A stretch of 64,000 nucleotides of DNA from NCBI RefSeq assembly GCF_003545715.1, contig NZ_QVNU01000001.1, forward strand, positions 1,295,962 through 1,359,961, in the 5' to 3' direction. The position numbers and the translations under genes are program-made. The stretch is from Taibaiella koreensis (lineage in GTDB: Bacteria > Bacteroidota > Bacteroidia > Chitinophagales > Chitinophagaceae). The notes beneath the pieces were generated by a model. That model saw only the letters and a list, made by a program, of their open reading frames with translations, ran no database searches and was not told the origin of the DNA. Numbering within the stretch: position 1 is the first letter of the stretch; each line of letters starts with the position of its first letter. Positions 39,101 to 45,712 of this stretch are shown one piece after another.

Positions 39101-40641
39101 AGTATGTAAGCAAAGGCAACCTGCAGGAGGAACGGATATATCTTGGTAGTTTTGAGATATACCGTAAATTTGATACCAGTTCTTTGACAAATCCTATTGT
39201 GGAGCGTACCACAGTCCATATAAGCGATGATACGGGCCGTATGGCTATGTTGGAGACCCGGACCATAGGCACGGCAGCCGCAGATAATGATACCCTGACG
39301 GAGCTCACGCGGTATATTTACAGCAACCACTTGCAGAGTGCCAGCCTGGAGTTGGACGAAGCGGGCGCGATCATCAGCTATGAGGAATATCATCCTTATG
39401 GCACCAGTGCTTACCAGGCGAAGAGCAGCACGATCAAAGCCACAGCGAAGCGTTACCGTTATACCGGTAAAGAAAGGGATGAAGAAAGTGGGCTATATTA
39501 TCATGGCGCACGGTATTATATCCCTTGGTTGTGCCGGTGGAGTGCGGTGGATCCGTTGGAAAGTAAGTATGCGGGAAAGAGTCCGTATAATTACTCGTTC
39601 AATAATCCGGTGATGTTTAATGATCCGAGTGGGAGAGATGGAGAAAAAGCGATTCCTGCTCCGAAGGACGAATTAACAGGAGAGTCGATAAAGTATACCT
39701 ATGTATTCAACTCTATCGATGCTGACGGAAACATAACCTCAAACTCTACGAGTTCTACCGAAGATGTTCCTGGTGTGGCGCACGGAATATATACGCGCAC
39801 AAGAAAAGAAACGTTAAGTGGCGATCCTAAGGTCGTAAAAGATGGGAATACTTCTTATGTTACGATGTATGACTATCAATATAAAGAAAGTTTTGTGCCT
39901 TATCAGAAAGAGTCGTTTTCTGAAAATCTCTGGAATATTTATAAAGCGCGAGAACCAATAACCGCTGGTGCAATAAATGGTACATGGAACTTTGCCTCAG
40001 GAATGGTAGAAGGGCTTTGGAATCTAGCGGTTCATCCCGATGAAGTTGCGATAGGGATAGCGACGCTTGCCTATTACACAGACTTTAATTCTCCAGGAAG
40101 ATTGACTCCTGAGGGTATGGAATATAATGCTCAGTTGGCAAGCGGTTTAGAAGGGGGCTGGAACAAGTTTAAAACTGGAGATGCCTATACGAAAACATCT
40201 ATGTTGACGGAAGCTGGATTGACTATTGGCTCATTCTTTATCGGTGGGGAAGGAGGGGGTGGTGGAAGGCTCTCAGCAGAAGGCGGGGCAGCAAGGCGAC
40301 TGTATATACCTTATACCCCTAAAGGTGAATTAATAGAACTTCCACAGCAAATAGTTAAAGGTGTTGATATTCCAATTCCAGATGCAAACGCGTTGGGGTA
40401 TCCGCATACTACATTGGGAGGTAGAGTAGGCAGTGACGGAGTTATTTATAGACAGTCTGCAACATTTACAGGTGAATCATGGCCTAAGGCAGCTGGAAAA
40501 GATGTGCCATGGAGTAGAGTTGACTGGTCAGATCACGGCACTCCTTGGCATCATCAATATAATCCTCATCAGCATATATTTTATTATGATAATATCAATA
40601 AAGCATGGAAATATAATGAAGGTTCTCCTTTCCCCTATTAA
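33163..40641 (+). CDS. TcB-TcC fusion: SpvB / beta-propeller / Rhs core with variable toxin tip
   Basis: 2492 residues join the TcB and TcC roles. An SpvB domain is N-terminal (SPFYQSSAPVLSLPKGGGA, FGLGWSLGLPSIRRKTD). FG-GAP-like propeller blades follow (DFDGEGISGI, DLDGDGRPDLLV, DMNGDGLTDLV, DISGTGAADLIYL) and then YD/Rhs repeats that would form the toxin-holding cocoon. The Rhs core ends at residues 2090-2156 (RYTGKERDEESGLYYHGARYY, then NNPVMFNDPSG), where self-cleavage normally frees the tip. The tip (about 336 residues, AT-rich) ends with HTTLGGRV, VDWSDHGTPWHH and NPHQH, a His-rich pattern like polymorphic toxin type 24; the activity is unknown. Two REP-like sequences are translated in frame (about residues 526-543 and 1360). 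An immunity gene begins 20 bp downstream. Confidence 0.93.
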   Translation: MNDEMSNNKEQAPEKNSGQGSQPASHPLDRYTVQPRQDGDDKKSPFYQSSAPVLSLPKGGGALKGIDEKFSVNAVNGTAGLEVPLPLSPGRGGFGPGLSVSYNSGSGNGPFGLGWSLGLPSIRRKTDKKLPAYQDDKESDVFLMAGAEDLVSLLDTSGQPVATDKVNGAYRVKAYRPRIEGLFARIEHISRKGSSDSWWRVTTKDNVSTWYGLNPEGRLADPEAAARIFEWLPQLSTDHKGNVILYRYIAEDLRGVPAQLYEKNRLNGTAPFANTYLKRALYSNREAWYVAPANPYEPQLPTEAAFLMEAVLDYGDHSSPHQGAADRDWPARSDAFSDFHAGFEIRTYRKCKRVMMYHHFEELGDARLVRSLELGYKQDGKSSLVEADLLLTATQRGYQYDTYHEAWQDKALPAMTFNYEPLKWSNEVQQVSAADFRHAPQGLSGPYQWTDFDGEGISGILSEQGGGWWYKNNLGKGQFTPARNIAPRPSFSGLGQALQWQDLDADGRRQVVAQGTVNGYWELDDDPSTSSGQAPSAGSGQAQQWQSFRQFSSQLNIDWNSPFNKMLDLDGDGRPDLLVTEDRAWTWYHNEGKAGYSTGGYSPLFHDEEKGPQLLLRDTVQSIFLADMNGDGLTDLVRIRNGEICYWPNKGYGRFGAKVSMAGAPLFDTPDGYNPLYLSLADISGTGAADLIYLGDDRCLAWINLCGNGWGEAQEISPLPGTDNQSKLAVLDFLGNGTGCLVWSSPLPRYSNAPLQYIDLMGGNKPYLMRRYDNGMGKSVSVTYKSSTQFYLDDKLVGRPWATRLPFPVHCIETVTTSDEVSETTFSQSYRYRHGYYDHEEREFRGFGYVETVDIDRAIVSEIAALDQAPVLTKTWNHTGAWLREKSLTEAFQQEYFYFAEWDEAVLVAHLPGELNPQELREAHRALKGLPLRQEVYALDGSGRERIPYAVTASAYKVQLVQPAGPNRYASFISLKQQSLAFASEREMDDPRVQQELTLETDEYGHVLRSAQVAYPRKRVPETSAIYTGIVKEAQQRMHVTCSENGFTNDVVTDSHYRLRAGYTGSSHELGGYQAPAGLWTPEALLGLVLGAEEIAYTETFNDDLLQKRLLSQQLSLFQSDTAEGAPLAAGQQQTLALPYQSYTRVFSAGDLDRLYGPGRIDEDHDLAAAGFTDVQPGGMQRYWIPSGTVQYKDTLYAYPAQQFYTPLSYTDPWGQETRVQYWQSPGGQAYWLVPRQTEDALQNTATVDDYDWRLLQPRQLTDANGNISELLYDALGMPVAMALRGKGNEGDSLFDGARPSPDLYDFADVEAQDLFFDEDPEANASLLLGKATWRCVYRLDRLPLSVGMIARTGHVADTGTEPVEVLIRLSYTDGFGRLIMHKAQRQTHGPEDRQHWTGTGRTVYNNKGKAVMQYEPYLSASHESDTAEQAAAQGISPQMHYDALGRVERTDMPDGSFSKTTWTAWEQTVWDANDTVKDSAWYAQRTGLPASDPERIAAEKAAAHDDTPAIMHTDSLARPFYTIQILQAGPSIAAPLDAIHSHVRLDIQGNRLSVTDGLGRETLRYHYNMLQQPCNQQSIDSGSAYTFTDAAGQPLLHWDADGRRFETGYDVLRRPLTQTVEHNGNTLLLEYTTYGEVYDPAGAASQNLRGQVYEHFDSSGRQWMPEGYDFKANPVKASLSLLQDREATDVDWNAAPLLESKVYTTNTKVDALNRPVQTIDPGANVSTFGYDKGGALRQVRLNGKDYVKDIHYNAKGQREAIWYDNKTKSRYHYEPLTYRLSRLYTITLDETNSYYGKSLQDLNYTYDPTGNITRISDQAQKTIFYNNSIIEPEQDFTYDALYRLIEASGREQDTNNDPPFGAGDRWTDMPAHNNPDSNTSRRYTQYYSYDKVGNIGQLRHSAGTGSYTRNYNNDSDSNRLRNTEIGATTYDYRYDSRGNMIEMHNLQQLQWNALNQLQFVAQGTTRAWYQYSGGQRIRKYVSKGNLQEERIYLGSFEIYRKFDTSSLTNPIVERTTVHISDDTGRMAMLETRTIGTAAADNDTLTELTRYIYSNHLQSASLELDEAGAIISYEEYHPYGTSAYQAKSSTIKATAKRYRYTGKERDEESGLYYHGARYYIPWLCRWSAVDPLESKYAGKSPYNYSFNNPVMFNDPSGRDGEKAIPAPKDELTGESIKYTYVFNSIDADGNITSNSTSSTEDVPGVAHGIYTRTRKETLSGDPKVVKDGNTSYVTMYDYQYKESFVPYQKESFSENLWNIYKAREPITAGAINGTWNFASGMVEGLWNLAVHPDEVAIGIATLAYYTDFNSPGRLTPEGMEYNAQLASGLEGGWNKFKTGDAYTKTSMLTEAGLTIGSFFIGGEGGGGGRLSAEGGAARRLYIPYTPKGELIELPQQIVKGVDIPIPDANALGYPHTTLGGRVGSDGVIYRQSATFTGESWPKAAGKDVPWSRVDWSDHGTPWHHQYNPHQHIFYYDNINKAWKYNEGSPFPY
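34741..34790 (+). repeat. REP-like sequence inserted in frame in tcBC
   Basis: CCTTCGACAAGCTCAGGAC, the core of a widespread bacterial REP-type palindrome half, followed by a degenerate second copy (GGGCTCAGGACAAGCG). Both are translated without breaking the frame as PSTSSGQAPSAGSGQAQ, between two propeller blades. Confidence 0.75.
37242..37260 (+). repeat. Second REP-like half-site in frame in tcBC
   Basis: CACTGAGCCTGTCGAAGTG, the opposite-orientation relative of the REP core at 34741, translated as GTEPVEV. Surrounding residues are ordinary Rhs-type sequence. Confidence 0.65.
39156..39632 (+). repeat. Rhs core segment, copy 1 (inside tcBC)
   Basis: The last roughly 475 bp of the Rhs core, from GATATACCGTAAATTTGA to the DPSG codons. 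It recurs downstream as copy 2 (41241-41711) and copy 3 (44212-44690). Copy 1 and copy 3 differ by scattered, mostly synonymous changes over their whole length. Confidence 0.9.
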
Positions 40642-40660
40642 TAAAAAAAACAGAAAGACT

Positions 40661-41119
40661 ATGGAATTAATGGTAAGTATTTTTTTGCCAAAAAATTTAG
40701 AGATAGGCCATTTGAATCTAGCTCCAGAGATTTATGAATTTGACGGACAATCTTATCCACAAGGACTGCCTAAACTTGAAATTGCAGAGAATTGGATTAT
40801 TGTAGAAACACCGATCGCTGATTATCTGCTGAAATTGTTGCCTTCTAAAGGATATAGGATGGATTGGAAGTGTTTAAGTATTGTTGGAAAAGGCTTGGAT
40901 GAATATGTAACCGCCTTAATTAACTCAGAAGAACCAGATTCTTCCATTCTTGAACATATATTCGATAATACAATTTTTCTAGCAGATAATTGGGTACTTT
41001 TCTTCGAAATTAATAATAGTCCTTTCGATATAGCAACAAATGATAATGAGGGAAATCTAATATCTAAAATTAAGAAAAGATTGATGGAAGGCGAAAGTTT
41101 TATGATTTATAAATATTAA
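40661..41119 (+). CDS. Candidate immunity protein for TcBC toxin tip (family A)
   Basis: 152 residues, acidic, no signal or membrane segment, AT-rich like the tip before it. It starts 20 bp after the tcBC stop. It is clearly related to the protein at 45670: both have YE(F/L)DG..YPQG near the N-terminus, a DW(K/E) block and a (V/L)G..(L/V)D(E/D)Y segment in the same order. Since both follow tips of the same family, the pair behaves as toxin and cognate immunity. Binding is inferred, not shown. I chose ATG 40661; in-frame sequence further upstream overlaps tcBC. Confidence 0.8.
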   Translation: MELMVSIFLPKNLEIGHLNLAPEIYEFDGQSYPQGLPKLEIAENWIIVETPIADYLLKLLPSKGYRMDWKCLSIVGKGLDEYVTALINSEEPDSSILEHIFDNTIFLADNWVLFFEINNSPFDIATNDNEGNLISKIKKRLMEGESFMIYKY

Positions 41120-41240
41120 GATTCCGTCTTCGCAAAGTATCCTGTAAGGGACTCTGCGAAAAGGAGGTGAAATAGAAATAGTTTTATCCGGTTAAGTCAT
41201 AGAAGGGCCATTCTGAAAAGGATGGCCTTTCTATTTGATT
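41120..41240. other. Cassette junction with hairpins
   Basis: The gap between immunity gene 1 and Rhs copy 2. A hairpin with TTCGCA/TGCGAA arms lies at about 41131-41160, then AAGGAGGTGA (41161-41170), then the terminator at 41201-41232. There is no ATG positioned to start the orphan cassette. Confidence 0.5.
41201..41232 (+). terminator. Terminator closing toxin/immunity cassette 1
   Basis: A 13-bp stem (41201-41213 with 41220-41232, two G-U pairs) and 6-nt loop, ending in a T-rich arm. It sits just before Rhs copy 2 begins, so it should also isolate the orphan cassette from tcBC transcription. Confidence 0.65.
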
Positions 41241-42749
41241 AAGTTTGAAGGCAGTTCTTTGACAGACCCTGTAGTGGAGCGCACTACGATCCATATCAGC
41301 GACGGCAGCGGCCGTATCACTATGCTGGAGACCCGCACCATAGGCAGTGCCGCTGAGGACAACGACACCTTAGCCGAACTGAGCCGGTATATTTACAGCA
41401 ACCACTTACAGAGTGCCAGCCTGGAGCTGGACGAAGCGAGCGCGATCATCAGCTACGAGGAATATCATCCTTATGGCACCAGCGCTTACCAGGCGAAGAG
41501 CAGCACGATCAAAGCCACGGCCAAGCGTTACCGCTATACCGGTAAAGAGCGCGATGAGGAGAGCGGTTTGTATTATCATGATGCTCGTTACTACATCCCA
41601 TGGCTATGCCGGTGGAGTGCGGTGGATCCTTTGGAAAGTAAGTATGCGGGAATGAGTCCGTATAATTACTCGTTCAATAACCCGGTGATGTTTAATGATC
41701 CGAGTGGGATGGGGCCTGATGATCCACCAATAGTTTCCTCTGTTGATAATACAAGGGTAGCCGCAAGAGCCATGGCGCCTATTTATGTCGATCCCAATGC
41801 ACCATTGCCTGATATTAGTGGATTTTTAAGTGGAAAAGGTTCACCGGAACAACCCATCCCTCTTGACGAAGTGCCAATTGCAGCTAATGAAACGAGAGAT
41901 GGTGCGGCGGCGTACTATGGTGGAAGAACAAAAGATGAAGTACTTTTGAAAGATGTGCCCGGAAATTTGAAAATGATTGAGCGTGAGAAGCTGGATAGTT
42001 ATCAGGATTTTGATAAAGGCTATATGGGAGAAGGCAAAGCCGGTTTCTACCATGTTACCAGAAATGAAATAGCTGCTCAAGAATATAGGTTAAACGAAGC
42101 AAGAGGAGAAGCTATACGAGGTGGTGTTTTTGGGGCGTTTGGTTCAACGATTGGTGGAACTGAAGGCGCGCTAAAAGGCGCAGTTGTAGATGGAGTAGTA
42201 ATGTCTTTTGCGGGTGTAGGAACACCTTATGGAAAGGTAACGGAAAATAGTTCAGGAATTTCGGAAACGAATTTTGGAGTAAGAATAGAACAACGTCCGG
42301 TTGAGACAACAAGTTCAAAGATTGAAACAGCTATACATCGAGGACCTGATCAGAGTGGGATTACGGTTAAAAATACCACCCCCCAAGTTGGAGAAGCCTA
42401 TCAGAGCAATGGAGCTATGATCTCTAATGGTAAAGTAAATATAAATGGCAGATCAGTAACAAGTGGTAACTTTGATTTTGTAGTGACTAAAGAAGGGAAT
42501 CTAATCTTGGGCATAGGGCACTATAATTTATCTGGCGGGGCTGAAACGGTTCAGGCGGTGGGCACAATAAGATTGTTTAAAGGACAGATTACCGAATTAA
42601 CCAATAATTCTGGCCACTATATGCCATCAATAGTAGAGGGGGAAAATGCCATAAATGTTTTTAACCGGTTAGGCGCTGCTACTTCAGGTGTTAGAGTAAG
42701 GCTATATGGAGCAGATGGTACTTTACAAAAATCTTATAGGACACAATAA
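41235..42749 (+). CDS. Orphan Rhs-core fragment with toxin tip of a second type
   Basis: An open frame of 504 codons with only a TTG at its 5' end. The first 157 codons repeat the end of the TcBC Rhs core (SLTDPVVERTTIHISD to FNDPSG). After DPSG the sequence changes completely: a spacer containing a glycine-rich AIRGGVFGAFGSTIGGTEGAL segment split by charged residues, then a C-terminal domain with NGRSVTSGNFDFVV, GIGHYNLSGGAETV and NNSGHYMPSI. The latter resembles a C-terminal fold common in polymorphic toxins, but I do not name its activity. It is likely a silent tip waiting for recombination into tcBC. Its immunity gene starts 2 bp after the stop. Confidence 0.8.
   Translation: MIKFEGSSLTDPVVERTTIHISDGSGRITMLETRTIGSAAEDNDTLAELSRYIYSNHLQSASLELDEASAIISYEEYHPYGTSAYQAKSSTIKATAKRYRYTGKERDEESGLYYHDARYYIPWLCRWSAVDPLESKYAGMSPYNYSFNNPVMFNDPSGMGPDDPPIVSSVDNTRVAARAMAPIYVDPNAPLPDISGFLSGKGSPEQPIPLDEVPIAANETRDGAAAYYGGRTKDEVLLKDVPGNLKMIEREKLDSYQDFDKGYMGEGKAGFYHVTRNEIAAQEYRLNEARGEAIRGGVFGAFGSTIGGTEGALKGAVVDGVVMSFAGVGTPYGKVTENSSGISETNFGVRIEQRPVETTSSKIETAIHRGPDQSGITVKNTTPQVGEAYQSNGAMISNGKVNINGRSVTSGNFDFVVTKEGNLILGIGHYNLSGGAETVQAVGTIRLFKGQITELTNNSGHYMPSIVEGENAINVFNRLGAATSGVRVRLYGADGTLQKSYRTQ
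41241..41711 (+). repeat. Rhs core segment, copy 2
   Basis: Copy of tcBC 39156-39632 heading the second cassette. Its first two thirds diverge from copy 1 at many synonymous sites, while the last 100 bp (from TGCCGGTGGAGTGCGGTGGA) are almost identical, a mosaic that suggests gene conversion. Confidence 0.85.
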
Positions 42750-42751
42750 TT

Positions 42752-43360
42752 ATGGGCAAACTCATTTTAACGGAATCGTTTAGGAAATACCTATTGGAAA
42801 TGATCGTGCAGGCAAGTAAGGAGGCTGAATGGCATCCTGTTGATCGAGCGTATATTGAAAAGCATTACAATGAAATATTTAGCATTGACCCAATAGTGTT
42901 TATCTACGGCAATTTTGAGATAATAACGAGTAGCATTTGGCCTATAACTCTTTTTTTGTGTTTACCTGAAATGTGGATAGAGCTAGAAGTAGATGATATT
43001 GCGTTAATGATCGAAAGCTTTGAATCTGTTTTCTCTTTTTTCTTTCTAATAGAATTTACCGGGAAGTACCTACAAATTGATATATTACCTATGATACTCA
43101 CTAGCCGGAACGTAGTGGCCCATTTTAAAGAGGAGCTTATAGAATATCTAAAGCTTCAGTGGCATGTATTATTGATGACTGAAGATACTCAAGACTCTCT
43201 TGAAAATGATATGGAAGGCTTATATTTAAAATATAATCCTTTACGATGGCAAGAGATCCGTAGGAAATTTTTGCAAGACAGCCGTGTGCAGGAAATGAAA
43301 ACCAATTTTTCTGATTTTAAGAAATATTTATCAACACTAATAGGTAGTCCGTTGGGGTAG
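42752..43360 (+). CDS. Candidate immunity protein of cassette 2 (family B)
   Basis: 202 residues, AT-rich, no signal peptide. It begins 2 bp after the toxin-tip stop, the tight spacing typical of toxin-immunity pairs. Hydrophobic and aromatic stretches (WPITLFLCLPEMW, ESVFSFFFLIEF) may be buried helices or a membrane-associated segment. I recognise no family and it is unrelated to the family A immunity proteins on either side, in keeping with the different tip. The function is inferred from position only. Confidence 0.7.
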   Translation: MGKLILTESFRKYLLEMIVQASKEAEWHPVDRAYIEKHYNEIFSIDPIVFIYGNFEIITSSIWPITLFLCLPEMWIELEVDDIALMIESFESVFSFFFLIEFTGKYLQIDILPMILTSRNVVAHFKEELIEYLKLQWHVLLMTEDTQDSLENDMEGLYLKYNPLRWQEIRRKFLQDSRVQEMKTNFSDFKKYLSTLIGSPLG

Positions 43361-43361
43361 C

Positions 43362-43536
43362 GTTCCACGGGAGTTGCTCCACAATTTTTTCTAATGCTAA
43401 TTTATTGAAGATCAAACGGTATAATTTTTGATTGGTCAGTAAGCGGGTGATACACAAGTATCATCCGCTTCTTTTTATGAGCGAAAATGGGCATGAAAAA
43501 CGCAAAGAAGAATATACGTGTTCCACGGGAGTTGCT
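43362..43536 (+). repeat. 17-bp direct repeat framing the left side of the IS1-type gene
   Basis: GTTCCACGGGAGTTGCT occurs at 43362-43378, directly after the immunity stop, and again at 43520-43536, inside the start of the transposase frame. The 141 bp between hold the terminator at 43441-43476. It may be a by-product of insertion or recombination. Confidence 0.7.
43441..43476 (+). terminator. Terminator closing cassette 2
   Basis: A 12-bp stem AAGCGGGTGATA/TATCATCCGCTT (one G-U pair) with 6-nt loop, then CTTTTTAT. It lies 80 bp after the cassette 2 immunity gene and just before the transposase frame. Confidence 0.7.
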
Positions 43537-44199
43537 ATTGATAGCTTTTTGTGCAGTTATTGTAAGAGCAATTGTAAAAGATATGGATTCAACAAAGCAG
43601 GGAAACAACGCTTTCGATGTAAGTCCTGTAAGCGAACCTCGCTAGCCTGGTATAATTCTTCGACCCTTTCTCCGCATTTTGATAATCAGATAAAAACCTT
43701 GGTCAAAGAAGGATGCGGTATCAGGAGTATTGGTAGAATACTGAAGATATCCGCCTCTACCGTAATCAGGCGGATTAAGAAGATAAGTTCCGCTATAGAA
43801 CCTCCTGTAATTGCTACAGGACAGACATTCGAGTTGGACGAGCTATGTACCTTTATCGGTAACAAAAGGACATTGATCTGGGTAGCTTACGTCATTGACA
43901 GCGCTACCAAACAAGTTGCAGCCTTCAATATTGGTAATCGCTCTGTTCAAATGTTGGCGCAGGTTACAGAACCTTTACTACGCACTTCACCTGCGAAGAT
44001 ATTCACCGATAAATTGCTACAGTATAAAAGCCTTATCCCGCCATCGATCCATGTCACAAAGAAGTATGGCATCAACCACATAGAACGGAAGAATCTCACT
44101 TTAAGAACACATTTGAAAAGATTGAACAGGCGCACGATCTACTTCAGTAAAAGTGTAGCTATGTTGCATGCTTGTCTGATGATTTATTTCTTTGGTTGA
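43477..44199 (+). CDS. IS1-family transposase
   Basis: About 240 residues in one frame combining an InsA-like zinc part (CSYCKSNCKRYG, RFRCKSCKRTS) and helix-turn-helix (GIRSIGRILKISASTVIRRI) with an InsB-like DDE catalytic part (FELDELCTFIGNK, IFTDKLLQYKSL, then HIERKNLTLRTHLKRLNRRT and FSKSV). The last block matches the IS1 signature. The true start and the element's left end are unclear: the first 20 or so residues are not IS1-like and contain a copy of the 17-bp repeat. The stop lies 12 bp before Rhs copy 3. I could not identify convincing terminal inverted repeats or a target duplication, so the element may be degraded. Confidence 0.8.
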   Translation: MSENGHEKRKEEYTCSTGVAIDSFLCSYCKSNCKRYGFNKAGKQRFRCKSCKRTSLAWYNSSTLSPHFDNQIKTLVKEGCGIRSIGRILKISASTVIRRIKKISSAIEPPVIATGQTFELDELCTFIGNKRTLIWVAYVIDSATKQVAAFNIGNRSVQMLAQVTEPLLRTSPAKIFTDKLLQYKSLIPPSIHVTKKYGINHIERKNLTLRTHLKRLNRRTIYFSKSVAMLHACLMIYFFG

Positions 44200-44211
44200 G
44201 TAGTGCCTTTG

Positions 44212-44690
44212 GATATACCGTAAATTTGATACCAGTTCTTTGACAAATCCTATTGTGGAACGTACCACAGTTCATATAAGCGACGATACAGGCCGTATGG
44301 CCATGTTGGAGACCCGGACCATAGGCACGGCTGCCGCAGATAATGATACCCTGGCGGAGCTCACGCGGTATATTTACAGCAACCACTTGCAGAGTGCCAG
44401 CCTGGAGCTGGACGAAGCCGGTGCGATCATCAGCTACGAGGAATATCATCCTTATGGCACCAGCGCTTACCAGGCGAAGAGCAGCACGATCAAAGCCACG
44501 GCCAAGCGTTACCGTTATACCGGTAAAGAAAGGGATGAAGAAAGTGGGCTATATTATCATGGAGCACGGTATTATATCCCTTGGTTGTACCGGTGGAGTG
44601 CGGTGGATCCGTTGGAAAGTAAGTATGCGGGGATGAGTAGTTATAACTATTCGTTCAATAACCCGGTGATGTTTAATGATCCGAGCGGAA
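44212..44690 (+). repeat. Rhs core segment, copy 3
   Basis: Begins at the same GATATACCG where copy 1 similarity starts and ends at the DPSG codons. It is roughly 95 percent identical to copy 1 with mostly third-position differences, so it has been kept as coding sequence or homogenised recently. Confidence 0.9.
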
Positions 44691-45712
44691 TGGAAGGGGA
44701 GAATATCGGGAGTTGGATAAGTACACCGAACAAAATGACTTATAATAGCCAGGTAGAAGACGCAGATATTGCAACTAAAATTTATGGAAATGATGCGATT
44801 GTAAGAAATCCTGGTTATACTTATACATCATCCGAGGGTGTGGCAATTGTATTAGGGCAGAACGGTGTTTATACAAGTAATGGAGAACAACATCAAGCTC
44901 CTGATGATTCGGCATTTGTTCCCACAGCATTCAATATCGGATTAGCTTTGGGCTTTTCCCTTAACGCAATTGCGACAGTAAAATTTTTGTCGGCTTTTGA
45001 TCTTGGTGATTCAGAACAGAGAAAGGATGTCGTCCTTGGACTATATGGCACCGCCAAGTCAATAAATAGCTTAACCTCAGATGATGACTCTGAAGAAAGA
45101 GATAAAGTTGTAAGTTCAATTAGGAGCTCTTTTTTAACTTTTCAGGCTGAGCCTTCCCTTGAAAAGGGAAAAGATGTGGGAAGCGTTGTTGAAAAGGTTG
45201 CAGAGAATGCAGCCCTGTCTTATATCATGGGGACAGTTTCTCCTAGAATGCCGATAAGGCCAGTTGCGGCTTTTGAAGAATCATTTCCTGGATGGAAAGC
45301 TTTGCCTCCAAGAAACTATTACATTCCTGGGAAAGCACTGGAGGTACAGGAAGTAAAAGGTGTTAAAATCCCATTACCCGATATAGATGCAGGAGATTTT
45401 GCCCATACAACATTGGGATTTAAAATTTCTAGTGTAACAGGAAAAGCATATAGGCAATCTGCAACTTTCGGAGATGGTATTGGACCAACGACTAATGGTA
45501 AAAAGGTTCCTTATAGTATTGTCGACTGGACTGATCATGGTACACCTTGGCATCATACAGTGCCGCATCAACATCCTTTTTTCTGGGGAGGACAAAGATG
45601 GGAAAGGACAGGACAGGGGGGAATTCCATTCTTTAAATTAATATTTCACTACAAAAACCTTAACTCCCTATGGATGGACTTTTTGAAATTTATGTACCTA
45701 AAAAGTATATAG
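44240..45712 (+). CDS. Orphan Rhs-core fragment with toxin tip of the same family as TcBC
   Basis: 490 codons starting at a TTG within Rhs copy 3; no ATG heads it, so it is probably silent as it stands. After DPSG the spacer is unlike TcBC, but the final 120 residues match the TcBC tip: VKIPLPD, HTTLGFKI, YRQSATF, VDWTDHGTPWHH and PHQH. This His/Asp pattern is the likely catalytic core. The reading frame runs past the point where the TcBC tip stops and overlaps the immunity gene by 43 bp, adding an unrelated hydrophobic tail (FFKLIFHYKNLNSLW). That suggests a small frame change near 45630 or a different natural end. Confidence 0.8.
   Translation: MTNPIVERTTVHISDDTGRMAMLETRTIGTAAADNDTLAELTRYIYSNHLQSASLELDEAGAIISYEEYHPYGTSAYQAKSSTIKATAKRYRYTGKERDEESGLYYHGARYYIPWLYRWSAVDPLESKYAGMSSYNYSFNNPVMFNDPSGMEGENIGSWISTPNKMTYNSQVEDADIATKIYGNDAIVRNPGYTYTSSEGVAIVLGQNGVYTSNGEQHQAPDDSAFVPTAFNIGLALGFSLNAIATVKFLSAFDLGDSEQRKDVVLGLYGTAKSINSLTSDDDSEERDKVVSSIRSSFLTFQAEPSLEKGKDVGSVVEKVAENAALSYIMGTVSPRMPIRPVAAFEESFPGWKALPPRNYYIPGKALEVQEVKGVKIPLPDIDAGDFAHTTLGFKISSVTGKAYRQSATFGDGIGPTTNGKKVPYSIVDWTDHGTPWHHTVPHQHPFFWGGQRWERTGQGGIPFFKLIFHYKNLNSLWMDFLKFMYLKSI

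Noticed and set aside
41161..41170. AAGGAGGTGA as a strong ribosome-binding site for the orphan cassette
   Set aside because: The next frame begins over 60 bp away behind a terminator hairpin, there is no ATG in range, and Bacteroidota rarely depend on such sites.
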